From NCBI GenBank assembly GCA_944325465.1, contig CALVAE010000019.1, positions 1-56,803 on the forward strand: 56,803 nt of DNA, read 5' to 3'. The stretch comes from an uncultured Bacteroidales bacterium (GTDB taxonomy: Bacteria; Bacteroidota; Bacteroidia; Bacteroidales; UBA932). Both the position numbers and the translations under genes were made by a program. Numbering within the stretch: position 1 is the first letter of the stretch; each line of letters starts with the position of its first letter. Positions 19,871-28,449 of this stretch are shown here, piece after piece. Below the pieces are notes generated by a model. The model was not told the origin of the DNA, ran no database searches, and worked only from the letters and a program-made list of their open reading frames with translations.

Positions 19871-19878
19871 CAAAGATA
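19871..19878 (-). promoter_or_regulatory. -7 box upstream of sppA
   Basis: TATCTTTG on the minus strand, 25 bases before the sppA ATG. No clear -33 motif is seen. Confidence 0.5.
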
Positions 19879-19929
19879 CTATTTATGTCATAATTTTCGT
19901 ATTTTTACGGGCTGAAATTGAAATCTTGG

Positions 19930-21669
19930 ATGCGTCTGCAGATTCTGGCCATATCTGTCCTTCCGGCAATACTGTTTCCGTCCCTTCATGCCCGTACGGC
20001 GGAGGAAGGGAGGGACAGCCTGTTTGTCCTTGAGGCATCGGTGACGAGTGATACCGGACTGCAACTGGATGCGGCATCGGCCCTGAGGGCGGGGAGGAAC
20101 TGGAATACTGTGATTTCGGGCAATGTTTCCGGCAATATCAGGACTTTCGACCGCAACGGGGACGGATATTCGGATGTCCCCGGGACGCTGAAGTTCTCTA
20201 TTGCCAACGGATGGAGTTACCGTTCCGACAGGGGAACGAGTATCTGTTTCGGGGTCGGTGTCAGACAGGATGCGCGGCACGGCGGTCAGGCGGGATATGA
20301 CAGGAATGCCTATATGGATATGATGAGGACCGGGAGGTGGGAACTGCAGTTGCCGTGGGGGGCCGATATTACGGAAAGGTCCGTCGGCGGCGGCCTGAAG
20401 GCCGTGGTTCCTGTCGGCAGCGGCGGTTCCCAGGATCTGGTGATGGAGGCGGATTATACGTATCAGGATCTGGATTCATGGGCCGGAGGGACAGAATTCC
20501 TTTCGGACAGGCATTCGTCACGTATCGGTCTCTTTTACCGTAACAGGATCAATGAAAGCCATGAATTCGGACTGGGCCTTGAAGGCAGGCATGACAGGTA
20601 CGGAGAGGATTTCCTCCGGTATCTGACCATGACTGTCCAGGGTAACGGGGAGACTGTGGTTTCCGATCTGGCACAGGCAGGGGTTTCGGGAGAATATACT
20701 TTCCGTCATGCGGATAGACTGACTGTCAACGCGGTACTTGAAGGCAACTGGTATAACACGGTGGAGGAAGGGGAGCGGCATTTCAGGATGTCTCCCCGGC
20801 TGGACCTGAAATATTCTCCGGATGACAGGGTTTCCGTCGGAGTCTACGGGAGACGGTCGTTGGAATATTCGGGCGGACTTGCCGATTGTCTGCAGGTATT
20901 GGCTACGGGCAAGACTTTCATGGGGGATTATCTGGCCCATACTCTTGAAGATTCATGGACATGCGGGGGGAAGGTTACCGTATATCTTCCGTTCGGGGCG
21001 TCTTCCGATACAGGTTTCAGTGCCGGTTATTCCAGGGTATGGCATTCCCGGCAGATGGTCGTGGATTACGAGTACGGCAATTCAGCGTCGGATGCGACCA
21101 GGATATGGTTCTACAGTCTGGACGGGCGCAGGTCGTTTTCGGATAATTTCCTGCTGGAATTCAATGTCATGCCGGTGGAGAGGTTTGCCGTGAAGGCTTC
21201 TTTCCTGTACACCGATGCACGGATAGAGTTGAGAGGGGCGGAATATCCGGTGGAGAAACCTCTTGTCGAGCGGTTCAGGGGCGAACTTGACCTGCAGTAT
21301 GCGACGCTCCGCGACAAATGGATTTTCGGTTTCACTGCATCCGTACACGGTCCTTCAAGGATTTACAATTTCATGGAGGATGATGTGGATGCGGACGGCA
21401 ATCTGCTGTACCGGAACGGCCGTACCCCTGTCTACCCTTTCCTGTCCTGTCGTGTGACCAGGAAGTTCAGACTGGTCGATGTCTATCTCGGAGGAGAGAA
21501 TCTGACTGATTTCAGACAGAAGAATGTGGTCCTTGGCAGTGTCCGGGATGGGAGCGGAGCCATATCCGGCCGTCAGCCTTCGTTTGATGCCAGCGTGATA
21601 TGGGGACCGCTTGCGGGAATCAGGATCTATGCGGGAGTAAGGTTCTCCCTTGACCGGCAGGAAAGATGA
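19930..21669 (+). CDS. TonB-receptor-like outer membrane beta-barrel lacking a plug domain
   Basis: The product of about 579 residues has a signal peptide (MRLQILAISVLPAILFPSLH). The mature protein is almost entirely amphipathic beta-strand. The early stretch with DRNGDGYSDVP and NGWSYR resembles the first barrel strands of Bacteroidetes TonB-dependent receptors, and the end (GGENLTDFRQKN, then IRIYAGVRFSL) resembles their C-terminus. No TonB box, carboxypeptidase-like domain or plug is present before the barrel, and the DNA upstream is the sppA promoter region. It could be a degenerated receptor or a dedicated porin. ATG 19930 is preferred; TTG 19918 would add four residues. Confidence 0.7.
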   Translation: MRLQILAISVLPAILFPSLHARTAEEGRDSLFVLEASVTSDTGLQLDAASALRAGRNWNTVISGNVSGNIRTFDRNGDGYSDVPGTLKFSIANGWSYRSDRGTSICFGVGVRQDARHGGQAGYDRNAYMDMMRTGRWELQLPWGADITERSVGGGLKAVVPVGSGGSQDLVMEADYTYQDLDSWAGGTEFLSDRHSSRIGLFYRNRINESHEFGLGLEGRHDRYGEDFLRYLTMTVQGNGETVVSDLAQAGVSGEYTFRHADRLTVNAVLEGNWYNTVEEGERHFRMSPRLDLKYSPDDRVSVGVYGRRSLEYSGGLADCLQVLATGKTFMGDYLAHTLEDSWTCGGKVTVYLPFGASSDTGFSAGYSRVWHSRQMVVDYEYGNSASDATRIWFYSLDGRRSFSDNFLLEFNVMPVERFAVKASFLYTDARIELRGAEYPVEKPLVERFRGELDLQYATLRDKWIFGFTASVHGPSRIYNFMEDDVDADGNLLYRNGRTPVYPFLSCRVTRKFRLVDVYLGGENLTDFRQKNVVLGSVRDGSGAISGRQPSFDASVIWGPLAGIRIYAGVRFSLDRQER

Positions 21670-21695
21670 TTACGGAAGTTTAATTTAGATATGAT

Positions 21696-22571
21696 ATGTT
21701 CAGGATTGTAAAGAAAGAGAGACTTAACCCTCTTGTGTACAGGATGGAGGTCGAGGCGCCCATGGTGGCGGCTGCCGCCCGTCCGGGGCAGTTCCTGATT
21801 GTCAGGACCGAGGAGAAGGGGGAGCGTGTACCGCTGACCATAAGCGACTATGATCCGGATAGGGGGACAGTGACCATAGTGACCCAGGAAATAGGTGCGT
21901 CAACCGAGGATATCTGTTCTTTCGAGGAAGGACAGTCTTTTGCGGATGTTGCCGGACCTCTTGGAATGCCTTCCGATTTTGTCGGGATGTCTGACGGGAA
22001 ACTTTCCGGCCGGAGATATGTGTTCATAGCCGGCGGTGTCGGTACGGCTCCTGTTTACCCGCAGGTGAAATGGCTTCATTCAAAAGGGGTTGCCGTGGAT
22101 GTGATCGTAGGGGCGAAGACTTCCTCCATGCTCATCTACAAGGAAGAAATGTCCCGTTATTGCGACAATCTGTATATCTGTACGGATGACGGGTCGGAAG
22201 GGTTCCACGGAATGGTTACAGGCATGCTGGAGAACCTTGTGCAGGAGCAGGGGAAACGCTACACCCAGGCAGTGGCGATCGGACCGATGATAATGATGAA
22301 GTTCGCTACCCTTACCGCAAGGAAACTTGGACTTCCGATAATCGTGAGCCTCAATACGCTGATGGTCGACGGGACGGGAATGTGCGGAGCATGCAGGGTG
22401 ACGGTCGGAGGAAAGACGAGATTTGCCTGTGTGGAGGGCCCCGAATTTGACGGATATGAGGTGGATTTCGACGAGGCGATGCGGCGCCAGTCCATGTACC
22501 GTCAGGAAGAGAAAGAGGCCGAGCCGCATGTTTGCAAGATAGATATTCGTACTAAAAATCAGGTAAAATAA
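21696..22571 (+). CDS. nfnA: NfnA-type FAD/NAD-binding subunit (ferredoxin-NADP reductase-like)
   Basis: The 291-residue cytoplasmic flavoprotein belongs to the dihydroorotate dehydrogenase electron-transfer/NfnA/SudB family. It has an N-terminal FAD-binding barrel (residues 1-95), a nucleotide-binding domain starting at VFIAGGVGTAPVYPQVKWL, and a C-terminal [2Fe-2S] cysteine cluster in MCGACRVTVGGKTRFACVEG. Paired with the next gene it forms the flavin-bifurcating NADH-dependent ferredoxin:NADP+ transhydrogenase. Its TAA shares one base with the next ATG, so the two are translationally coupled. Alternative name: sulfide dehydrogenase beta subunit. Confidence 0.88.
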   Translation: MFRIVKKERLNPLVYRMEVEAPMVAAAARPGQFLIVRTEEKGERVPLTISDYDPDRGTVTIVTQEIGASTEDICSFEEGQSFADVAGPLGMPSDFVGMSDGKLSGRRYVFIAGGVGTAPVYPQVKWLHSKGVAVDVIVGAKTSSMLIYKEEMSRYCDNLYICTDDGSEGFHGMVTGMLENLVQEQGKRYTQAVAIGPMIMMKFATLTARKLGLPIIVSLNTLMVDGTGMCGACRVTVGGKTRFACVEGPEFDGYEVDFDEAMRRQSMYRQEEKEAEPHVCKIDIRTKNQVK

Positions 22572-23962
22572 TGGCAGAGAGGATACCTCGGGTGCCTGCC
22601 AAAGAGCAGGACCCGAAAGAGAGGGCTACCAATTTCGATGAGGTATGCTATGGATATGATGCGCGGGAGGCTGTCAGAGAGGCTTCCAGATGTCTGCATT
22701 GCAGGAATCCGCGATGTGTGGCATCATGTCCGGTGAATGTGAAGATACCGCAGTTCATCGCCTGCATCGCTGCAGGTGATTTTGCAGGTGCGGCTGCTGT
22801 CATAGCGGAGGATTCGTCTCTTCCTGCGATATGCGGAAGGGTCTGTCCTCAGGAGTCGCAGTGTGAAGGAAGTTGCATACTTGGAGTGAAGGGAGAGCCG
22901 GTGGCCATAGGCCGACTTGAACGTTTTGTCGCTGACTGGAACAGGGAGAACGGTGCCGTGAAGCCTGTCCCTGCTCCGTCCAACGGTTACAAGGTGGCAG
23001 TGATAGGAAGCGGTCCGGCCGGGCTGGCCTGTGCTTCGGATCTTGCCAGGATGGGATATGAAGTGACTGTGTTCGAGGCTCTTCACAAGCCTGGCGGAGT
23101 GCTGGAATACGGCATTCCGGAATTCAGGCTTCCCAAGGAGAAGGTCGTCAAGCCGGAGATAGATGCAGTCTGCTCTCTCGGGGTAAAGATAGTGACTGAT
23201 GTCATAGCCGGGAGGACGGTAACGGTGGATTCACTGCTTGACAAGGAGGGCTTTTCCGCAGTGTTCATCGGTTCGGGGGCCGGGCTTCCGAGGTTTATGG
23301 GCATTCCGGGGGAGAATCTCAACGGGGTCTTTTCAGCGAATGAATTCCTTACGAGAAACAATCTGATGAAGGCGTACAGGGATGATTATCTGACTCCTGT
23401 AATGCACGGACGCAAGGTGGTGGTCGTAGGTGGAGGCAATGTCGCGATGGATGCGGCCAGGACGGCCTTGCGTCTTGGCTCGGAAACGGCCATAGTCTAC
23501 AGAAGGACAGAGACGGAACTGCCTGCCCGGAGAGAGGAGGTCCATCATGCCAAGGAAGAAGGAGTGGAATTCATGATGCTGACCAACCCGGTGGAGGTAC
23601 TCGGCGACGAGAAAGGCTGGGTCAGGGGCATAAGGTGTATCAGAATGGAACTCGGAGAGCCTGATGCCAGCGGACGCCGTTCTCCCGTACCTGTGCCGGG
23701 ATCGGAGTTCGATATAGAGGCCGATGAAGTGATAATGGCTCTGGGGACCTCTCCTAATCCTTTGATTTCAAGGACTACCGCCGGTCTGGAAACGACACGC
23801 AAAGGCTGTATTGTCGCCGATGAGGACGGTGCTACGTCCCGTCCGGGAGTCTTTGCGGGAGGTGATGCTGTTACGGGAGCCGCTACGGTAATTCTCGCGA
23901 TGGGAGCCGGGCGCAAGGCCGCTGCCGCCATAGACAGATACATCAGGGAACAGGCCCGCTGA
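22571..23962 (+). CDS. nfnB: NfnB / homotetrameric NADPH-type glutamate synthase-like subunit
   Basis: The 463-residue protein belongs to the GltD-like family. Residues 38-100 carry two sets of Fe-S cysteines (CLHCRNPRCVASCPV and ICGRVCPQESQCEGSCILG). An FAD site follows at VIGSGPAGLACASDLARMGY and an NAD(P) site at VVVGGGNVAMDAARTALRLG. Next to an NfnA partner this is best read as NfnB, the NADPH- and ferredoxin-binding subunit. No large glutamate synthase subunit is nearby, which argues against a GOGAT role; databases often call it glutamate synthase (NADPH) homotetrameric, gltA. Confidence 0.88.
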   Translation: MAERIPRVPAKEQDPKERATNFDEVCYGYDAREAVREASRCLHCRNPRCVASCPVNVKIPQFIACIAAGDFAGAAAVIAEDSSLPAICGRVCPQESQCEGSCILGVKGEPVAIGRLERFVADWNRENGAVKPVPAPSNGYKVAVIGSGPAGLACASDLARMGYEVTVFEALHKPGGVLEYGIPEFRLPKEKVVKPEIDAVCSLGVKIVTDVIAGRTVTVDSLLDKEGFSAVFIGSGAGLPRFMGIPGENLNGVFSANEFLTRNNLMKAYRDDYLTPVMHGRKVVVVGGGNVAMDAARTALRLGSETAIVYRRTETELPARREEVHHAKEEGVEFMMLTNPVEVLGDEKGWVRGIRCIRMELGEPDASGRRSPVPVPGSEFDIEADEVIMALGTSPNPLISRTTAGLETTRKGCIVADEDGATSRPGVFAGGDAVTGAATVILAMGAGRKAAAAIDRYIREQAR

Positions 23963-24095
23963 CGCCGGAGTCCTATCGGTTCTTTCATAACGGAATAATA
24001 CCGGGAATTTCCTGCATGCCGTGCAACTGTCCGGCAAGGTTCTGCATCTATATTGTCGGTTTCAGGTCCGTCGGGACCGTTTAAATTATTATGTT

Positions 24096-24188
24096 ATGAG
24101 AGAATTAATGCTTGAATTCGGGAAAAGGGTCGGGGCTTTCCTGGTGGTGGCTCTGATTCTTTCTGCATATGTTATAGTATCATTATGA
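24096..24188 (+). CDS. 30-residue single-membrane-segment peptide coupled to the DUF4954 gene
   Basis: ATG 24096 opens a 30-codon frame ending at TGA 24186-24188. It encodes a short charged N-terminus (MRELMLEFGKR) and then one hydrophobic segment (VGAFLVVALILSAYVIVSL). The last bases overlap the ATG of the DUF4954 gene in the ATGA arrangement, typical of translational coupling. I do not recognise a family. It may be a leader whose translation drives the next gene or a small membrane partner. No clear Shine-Dalgarno sequence precedes it, which is normal here. The 133 bases upstream hold only a weak GGTCC/GGACC hairpin. Confidence 0.5.
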   Translation: MRELMLEFGKRVGAFLVVALILSAYVIVSL

Positions 24189-26176
24189 CAGGTTATCGTC
24201 ATTTGAAACCCGAGGAAATCGACCTCCTCAAGGCCCGGATGTGTACGGCTGAGGATTGGACGGCAATAGAGGTCGCCGAAGATTTCACTGCGGAACATAT
24301 CTATTATACGAGATTTTCGGGCAAGATCCGTATAGGTTCCTTCAAAAAGGAATTCATTCTGGCCGGAGGCATGAAGAAGCATTCCGGCCTTTATCATGCT
24401 ACCCTGCACAACGTAACCGTGGGGGATGACTGCTGTATAGAAAATGTCAAGAACTATATAGCCAATTACGAGATAGGCAGGGGTACTTTCATTGAAAATG
24501 TGGACATTATCCTCACGGACGGCAGAAGCAGTTTCGGCAATGGGGTAGAGGTCTCGGTCCTGAACGAGACAGGAGGCAGGGAAGTGATGATCTATGACCG
24601 GCTTTCCGCGCAGCAGGCCTATATCATGGCTCTCTACAGGCACAGGCCGGGGCTTATTGCAGCCTTGAGGGAACTCATCGGAAAGTATGTGGATTCAGTA
24701 TCATCCGAGACCGGACATATCGGTTCCGACGTGATGATAGCCGATGCCGGATATATAAAGAATGTAAAGATAGGGGATTGCTGCAAGATTGAGGGAACGG
24801 CCAGGCTGAAGAACGGCAGCATCAACAGCAATGCGGAAGCCCCTGTCCATATAGGTGTGGGGGTCATAGGGGATGATTTCATAATTTCCAGCGGCTCTTC
24901 GGTGGAGGACGGAGTCACCTTTTCGAGGTGTTTCATCGGCCAGGCATGCCGGCTCGGCCATACCTATTCCGCTTCCGATTCCCTTTTCTTCAGCAACTGC
25001 CAGGGAGAGAACGGGGAGGCGTGCGCGATTTTCGCAGGCCCGTATACGGTGACGCATCACAAGTCGACCCTGCTGATAGCGGGAATGTTCTCCTTTATGA
25101 ATGCCGGTTCCGGCTCCAATCAGAGCAACCACATGTACAAACTCGGGCCTATCCACCAGGGAATCATGGAAAGGGGTGCGAAGACCTCATCGGATTCATA
25201 TCTTCTGTGGCCGGCCAGGGTGGGGGCGTTCTCTCTGGTGATGGGAAGGCATGTGTCGCACCTGGATACTTCAAACATGCCGTTCTCCTACCTTATCGAG
25301 CAGCAGGGGACCTCTTTCATTTTCCCGGGAGTGAACCTCAAGAGTGTCGGCACTATCAGGGATGCGAAGAAATGGCCGAAGCGTGACGGAAGGACCGATA
25401 GCGACAGGCTCGACTGCATCAACTACAACCTTCTGAGTCCGTTTACCGTACAGAAGATGTTCAGGGCCGTAAGTATTCTCAAGGGAATCCTGGAGGCTTC
25501 GGGAGACGTTTCCGACGTGTATTCCTATATGGGGGCGAAAATCAGGGGGTCATCCCTGCGCAAGGGCATGAAATACTATAATATAGCCATAAGCAAGTTC
25601 CTGGGCAATTCCATAATCAAGAGGCTTGAGGGGATGCGTTTTGCCGATAATTCCACGATAAGGGAGAGGCTCAGGCCGGATGTCCCGGCCGGTGAGGGCG
25701 ATTGGGTGGATGTAGCGGGGATGATCGCTCCCAAGTCGGAGATCGAGACTCTGATGGATGATATAGAGCAGGGCAGGATAAAGGATGTGGAGAGGATACA
25801 TGCCCGTTTCCTTGACATGCATTCCCGTTATTATGATTATGAGTGGACCTGGGCATACGGCAGGATCAGGTCTTTCTTTGGCGTTGATCCGGAGCAGATT
25901 ACGGCTGAAGATGTCATAGGTATGGTAAAGCAGTGGAAGGAGGCCGTTGTCGGGTTGGACAGGATGGTCTATGAGGATGCTAAGAAGGAGTTCTCCCTTT
26001 CTTCAATGACGAGTTTCGGTGCGGATGGAGATACCGATACGAGGAATCAGGATTTTGAGGAAGTCAGGGGCGGCCAGTTCGAGTCCAATCCTTTTGTCAT
26101 GGAGACTTTGGACCACATCAGGCGCAAGACGGAACTTGGAGACGAACTCATATCTAGGCTGGCGGATATTGCATGA
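24185..26176 (+). CDS. DUF4954 family protein (left-handed beta-helix)
   Basis: The 663-residue product matches the DUF4954 family found in Bacteroidetes and spirochaetes. The first 400 residues contain degenerate hexapeptide repeats (VTVGDDCCIENVKNY, VKIGDCCKIEGTARL, IGVGVIGDDFIISSGS) as in acyl- or nucleotidyltransferases with a left-handed beta-helix. A conserved block follows (GSNQSNHMYKLGPIHQG, then GRHVSHLDTSNMPFSYLIE). The C-terminal 250 residues are helical. No signal peptide is seen, so it is probably cytoplasmic. The catalytic role is unknown; a sugar-nucleotide or acyl transfer role is a guess. Preceded and overlapped by a 30-codon membrane peptide gene. Confidence 0.85.
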   Translation: MTGYRHLKPEEIDLLKARMCTAEDWTAIEVAEDFTAEHIYYTRFSGKIRIGSFKKEFILAGGMKKHSGLYHATLHNVTVGDDCCIENVKNYIANYEIGRGTFIENVDIILTDGRSSFGNGVEVSVLNETGGREVMIYDRLSAQQAYIMALYRHRPGLIAALRELIGKYVDSVSSETGHIGSDVMIADAGYIKNVKIGDCCKIEGTARLKNGSINSNAEAPVHIGVGVIGDDFIISSGSSVEDGVTFSRCFIGQACRLGHTYSASDSLFFSNCQGENGEACAIFAGPYTVTHHKSTLLIAGMFSFMNAGSGSNQSNHMYKLGPIHQGIMERGAKTSSDSYLLWPARVGAFSLVMGRHVSHLDTSNMPFSYLIEQQGTSFIFPGVNLKSVGTIRDAKKWPKRDGRTDSDRLDCINYNLLSPFTVQKMFRAVSILKGILEASGDVSDVYSYMGAKIRGSSLRKGMKYYNIAISKFLGNSIIKRLEGMRFADNSTIRERLRPDVPAGEGDWVDVAGMIAPKSEIETLMDDIEQGRIKDVERIHARFLDMHSRYYDYEWTWAYGRIRSFFGVDPEQITAEDVIGMVKQWKEAVVGLDRMVYEDAKKEFSLSSMTSFGADGDTDTRNQDFEEVRGGQFESNPFVMETLDHIRRKTELGDELISRLADIA

Positions 26177-26278
26177 CCGTAGGAGCGGGGCCGTGATGCC
26201 TGCGTGCCATTAACCCGGTTGTCAGAATGAAAATGAATGTGACCCATCCGGTCTTCATCACAATTACTTATTATAAAC

Positions 26279-26304
26279 GAAGCCGGCCCTTTTGGGTCGG
26301 CTTC
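26279..26304. terminator. Bidirectional terminator between the DUF4954 gene and purC
   Basis: GAAGCCGGCCC and GGGTCGGCTTC form an 11-bp stem (one G-T pair) around a TTTT loop, followed by ATATTT. It sits between two convergent genes and could serve both. Confidence 0.75.
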
Positions 26305-26335
26305 ATATTTACGCATGTTGCTGTACGAAGGGTAA

Positions 26336-27289
26336 TTAAAGGGCGGAGATGCAGGCTGTGACATTCTTCTCCATGCGGGAAAGGATTTCTTCCGCAGAAC
26401 CTTCTTCCGCCTTGACGAATTTCTCTCCCGTAATATGTTCGTAAAGTTCGATATAACGGTCAGTTATTCCTGCGACTATTTCGGGTGTCATTTCCGGTAC
26501 CTTCTGCCCTTCCTGGCCCTGGAAACCGTTTGCCATCAGCCATTCCCGTACGAATTCCTTGGAAAGTTGCTTCTGCCTTTCTCCCCTGGCAAGTCTTTCC
26601 CCGTATCCGTCGGCATAGAAATATCTGGATGAGTCAGGGGTGTGGATTTCATCCATAAGGTAGATGATACCGTCTTTCTTGCCGAATTCATATTTGGTGT
26701 CGACAAGGATCAGTCCCATTTTAGCGGCGATTTCCGTCCCTCTCCGGAACAGGGCTTTCGTGTATGCCTCGAGTTTTTCGTAATCTTCGCGGCTTACGAG
26801 ACCTGAAGATATGATCTCTTCCTTTGAAATGTCCTCATCGTGTCCTTCGGCAGCCTTTGATGTCGGAGTGATGAGAGGTTCAGGGAATTTCTGGTTTTCC
26901 ACCATCCCTTCCGGCATTTCCATCCCGCAGATGGTACGTTTCCCGGCCTTGTATTCTCTCCATGCATGGCCTGAAAGGTAGCCGCGGATGACCATTTCCA
27001 CCTTGAACGGTTCGCATTTGTGTCCGACAGTCACCATAGGGTCCGGAACTGCAATCTTCCAGTTGGGAAGAATGTCAGTCGTAGCATCAAGGAATTTTGC
27101 TGCTATCTGGTTGAGTACCTGTCCTTTGTATGGAATACCCTCGGGAAGGACCACGTCGAACGCGGAAATTCTGTCAGATACTACCATTACAAGGTATTCG
27201 TCTTTGATGTTGTAGACGTCGCGGACCTTGCCGACATATTTGCCGGCCTGTCCTGGAAAATTGAAATCGGTCTTTACAATTGCTGCCAT
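26336..27289 (-). CDS. purC: Phosphoribosylaminoimidazole-succinocarboxamide (SAICAR) synthase
   Basis: The 317-residue cytoplasmic enzyme joins CAIR and aspartate with ATP in purine synthesis. The family features are clear: [20 protein letters not shown], the start of the ATP-binding domain; [34 protein letters not shown]; and [11 protein letters not shown] followed by [13 protein letters not shown]. It is the longer, roughly 310-residue form common in Bacteroidetes. Start ATG 27289; a possible -7 box lies 80 bases upstream inside the end of the next gene's region. Confidence 0.96.
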   Translation of the reverse strand: MAAIVKTDFNFPGQAGKYVGKVRDVYNIKDEYLVMVVSDRISAFDVVLPEGIPYKGQVLNQIAAKFLDATTDILPNWKIAVPDPMVTVGHKCEPFKVEMVIRGYLSGHAWREYKAGKRTICGMEMPEGMVENQKFPEPLITPTSKAAEGHDEDISKEEIISSGLVSREDYEKLEAYTKALFRRGTEIAAKMGLILVDTKYEFGKKDGIIYLMDEIHTPDSSRYFYADGYGERLARGERQKQLSKEFVREWLMANGFQGQEGQKVPEMTPEIVAGITDRYIELYEHITGEKFVKAEEGSAEEILSRMEKNVTACISAL

Positions 27290-27368
27290 AATAGAAATAT
27301 TGTAAACTTATGTATATCCTGGGTGCGGCCTGCTTGTCCCGTCCGTCGCCGGCGGGGAACAGGCGTTG

Positions 27369-27376
27369 CAAAAGTA
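27369..27376 (-). promoter_or_regulatory. Candidate -7 box for purC
   Basis: TACTTTTG on the minus strand, 80 bases before purC and just downstream of the stop of the GNAT-like gene. No -33 motif is evident. Confidence 0.4.
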
Positions 27377-27385
27377 GTAAAAATA

Positions 27386-28357
27386 TCAGTAATCCGTGAG
27401 TTTCAGACGGAATTTGATGCTGCCGAGGTTGCGGTAGTATGATGTGGGAGGTGTGGCAGATTCTTCGCTGTCGCTCAGAATGACAGGGGAAGGGCGCTCG
27501 GGATGACGGGGGTGGTCGGAATGACAGGGGCGCACGGGATGACGGGGGTGGTCGGGATGACAGGGACGCCCGGGATGGCAGGAGATGGGGGTGCGGGTCC
27601 AGAGGGTACGGTCAATCAGGAAGGTGACCGGACTCTTGAATCCGTCTTCTGCAAATCCCAACCGCCTGTAAACCGAGCCGTCCGACCATTCGAGGTCTGC
27701 ATAACTCATGATGTCATCCGGGCGGATCTCATCCGTGAAGTACCTGAGTATCTTTCCCATTCCACCGCTTATCCTCATCCCGGGGAGGGATGCGTACCTT
27801 ATCCATTCGTAGGAACGGATTTCCTGCCCGGACTTTATCCATTTCCTGGCATTTGAGAATTCCGCTACGGCGACCGGGCCGTCCTGCCTCCCGGATTCCC
27901 CTGTACCGGCGGCCTTTTTCGGGAACAGTCCGTAACAGTACCGGCAGGATGCGCCTCCATAACTGTGGATGCCGGCAAGGAAGGCATTCGCCTCCGGCCT
28001 GCTGATCCTGCGCACTTCGCAGTTTCTGGCGAACAGGGGGGTGAAGGTCCCGCAGTGAGCCAGCATTCTGGCAAGGACCGTTTCCTTCTGCCTTTCCCAC
28101 AGGTCTCTGACAATGACGGCCGGACGGAGGCCTTCTGATGCCTGGATCTGCCGGAGTCCTGACAGGATTTCCCCGGCTGTCCTGTCCGCTTCCGCTTCCG
28201 TTCCGGCAACAGGGTCCAGCACGAGAAAGACGGCTCCGTGTCCATCTTTCCCCGTAGCATGGAGCAGAGTTGTCTCTCCGCAACCGGATACGCTGACATT
28301 GATGCCGTTGCCGGACAATGTATCCGAGATTTCCTGGCAGAATGGAGAAAGTTTCAT
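27386..28357 (-). CDS. Phage-type GNAT-like domain protein with in-frame repeat insertion
   Basis: The 323-residue product has an N-terminal alpha/beta part (residues 20-115) and a C-terminal region resembling the GNAT-like domain found in phage and homing-endonuclease-associated proteins: a PEANAFLAGIHSYGGASCRY segment, VAVAEFSNARKW, SYEWIRYAS, ISGGMGKILRYF, then IMSYADLEWSDGSVYRRLGF. The molecular function of that domain is not established. Residues about 259-302 are foreign: Pro/His/Arg-rich sequence encoded by repeat copy C, read in frame. After it the tail YYRNLGSIKFRLKL looks like the family's own C-terminus. Stop at 27386. It is transcribed divergently from the umuD' gene. Confidence 0.65.
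   Translation of the reverse strand: MKLSPFCQEISDTLSGNGINVSVSGCGETTLLHATGKDGHGAVFLVLDPVAGTEAEADRTAGEILSGLRQIQASEGLRPAVIVRDLWERQKETVLARMLAHCGTFTPLFARNCEVRRISRPEANAFLAGIHSYGGASCRYCYGLFPKKAAGTGESGRQDGPVAVAEFSNARKWIKSGQEIRSYEWIRYASLPGMRISGGMGKILRYFTDEIRPDDIMSYADLEWSDGSVYRRLGFAEDGFKSPVTFLIDRTLWTRTPISCHPGRPCHPDHPRHPVRPCHSDHPRHPERPSPVILSDSEESATPPTSYYRNLGSIKFRLKLTDY
27458..27582. repeat. Intergenic-type repeat element, copy C, lying inside a coding sequence
   Basis: On the plus strand it starts AGATTCTTCGCTGTCGCTCA and continues with five to seven units of about 18 bp around GGATGACAGGGGCGCACG or GGATGACGGGGGTGGTCG. It is the same family as copies A, B, D and E, but lies within the 3' part of the GNAT-like gene without breaking its frame. 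Confidence 0.75.
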
Positions 28358-28390
28358 TCTGCAAAAATATCCTATTGTCTGGAATTTTCC

Positions 28391-28398
28391 TATTTTTG
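28391..28398 (+). promoter_or_regulatory. -7 box for umuD'-umuC
   Basis: TATTTTTG on the plus strand, 51 bases before the ATG at 28450. Transcription from it would begin near 28403-28406, leaving no room for the normal N-terminal arm of UmuD. A -33 TTTG at the ideal distance is not evident, and I see no clear LexA-type palindrome. Confidence 0.45.
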
Positions 28399-28449
28399 TC
28401 TTCTGTATGTATTCCTTTCCGTCAGGAATACGGTCAATGGGATTTTGTT

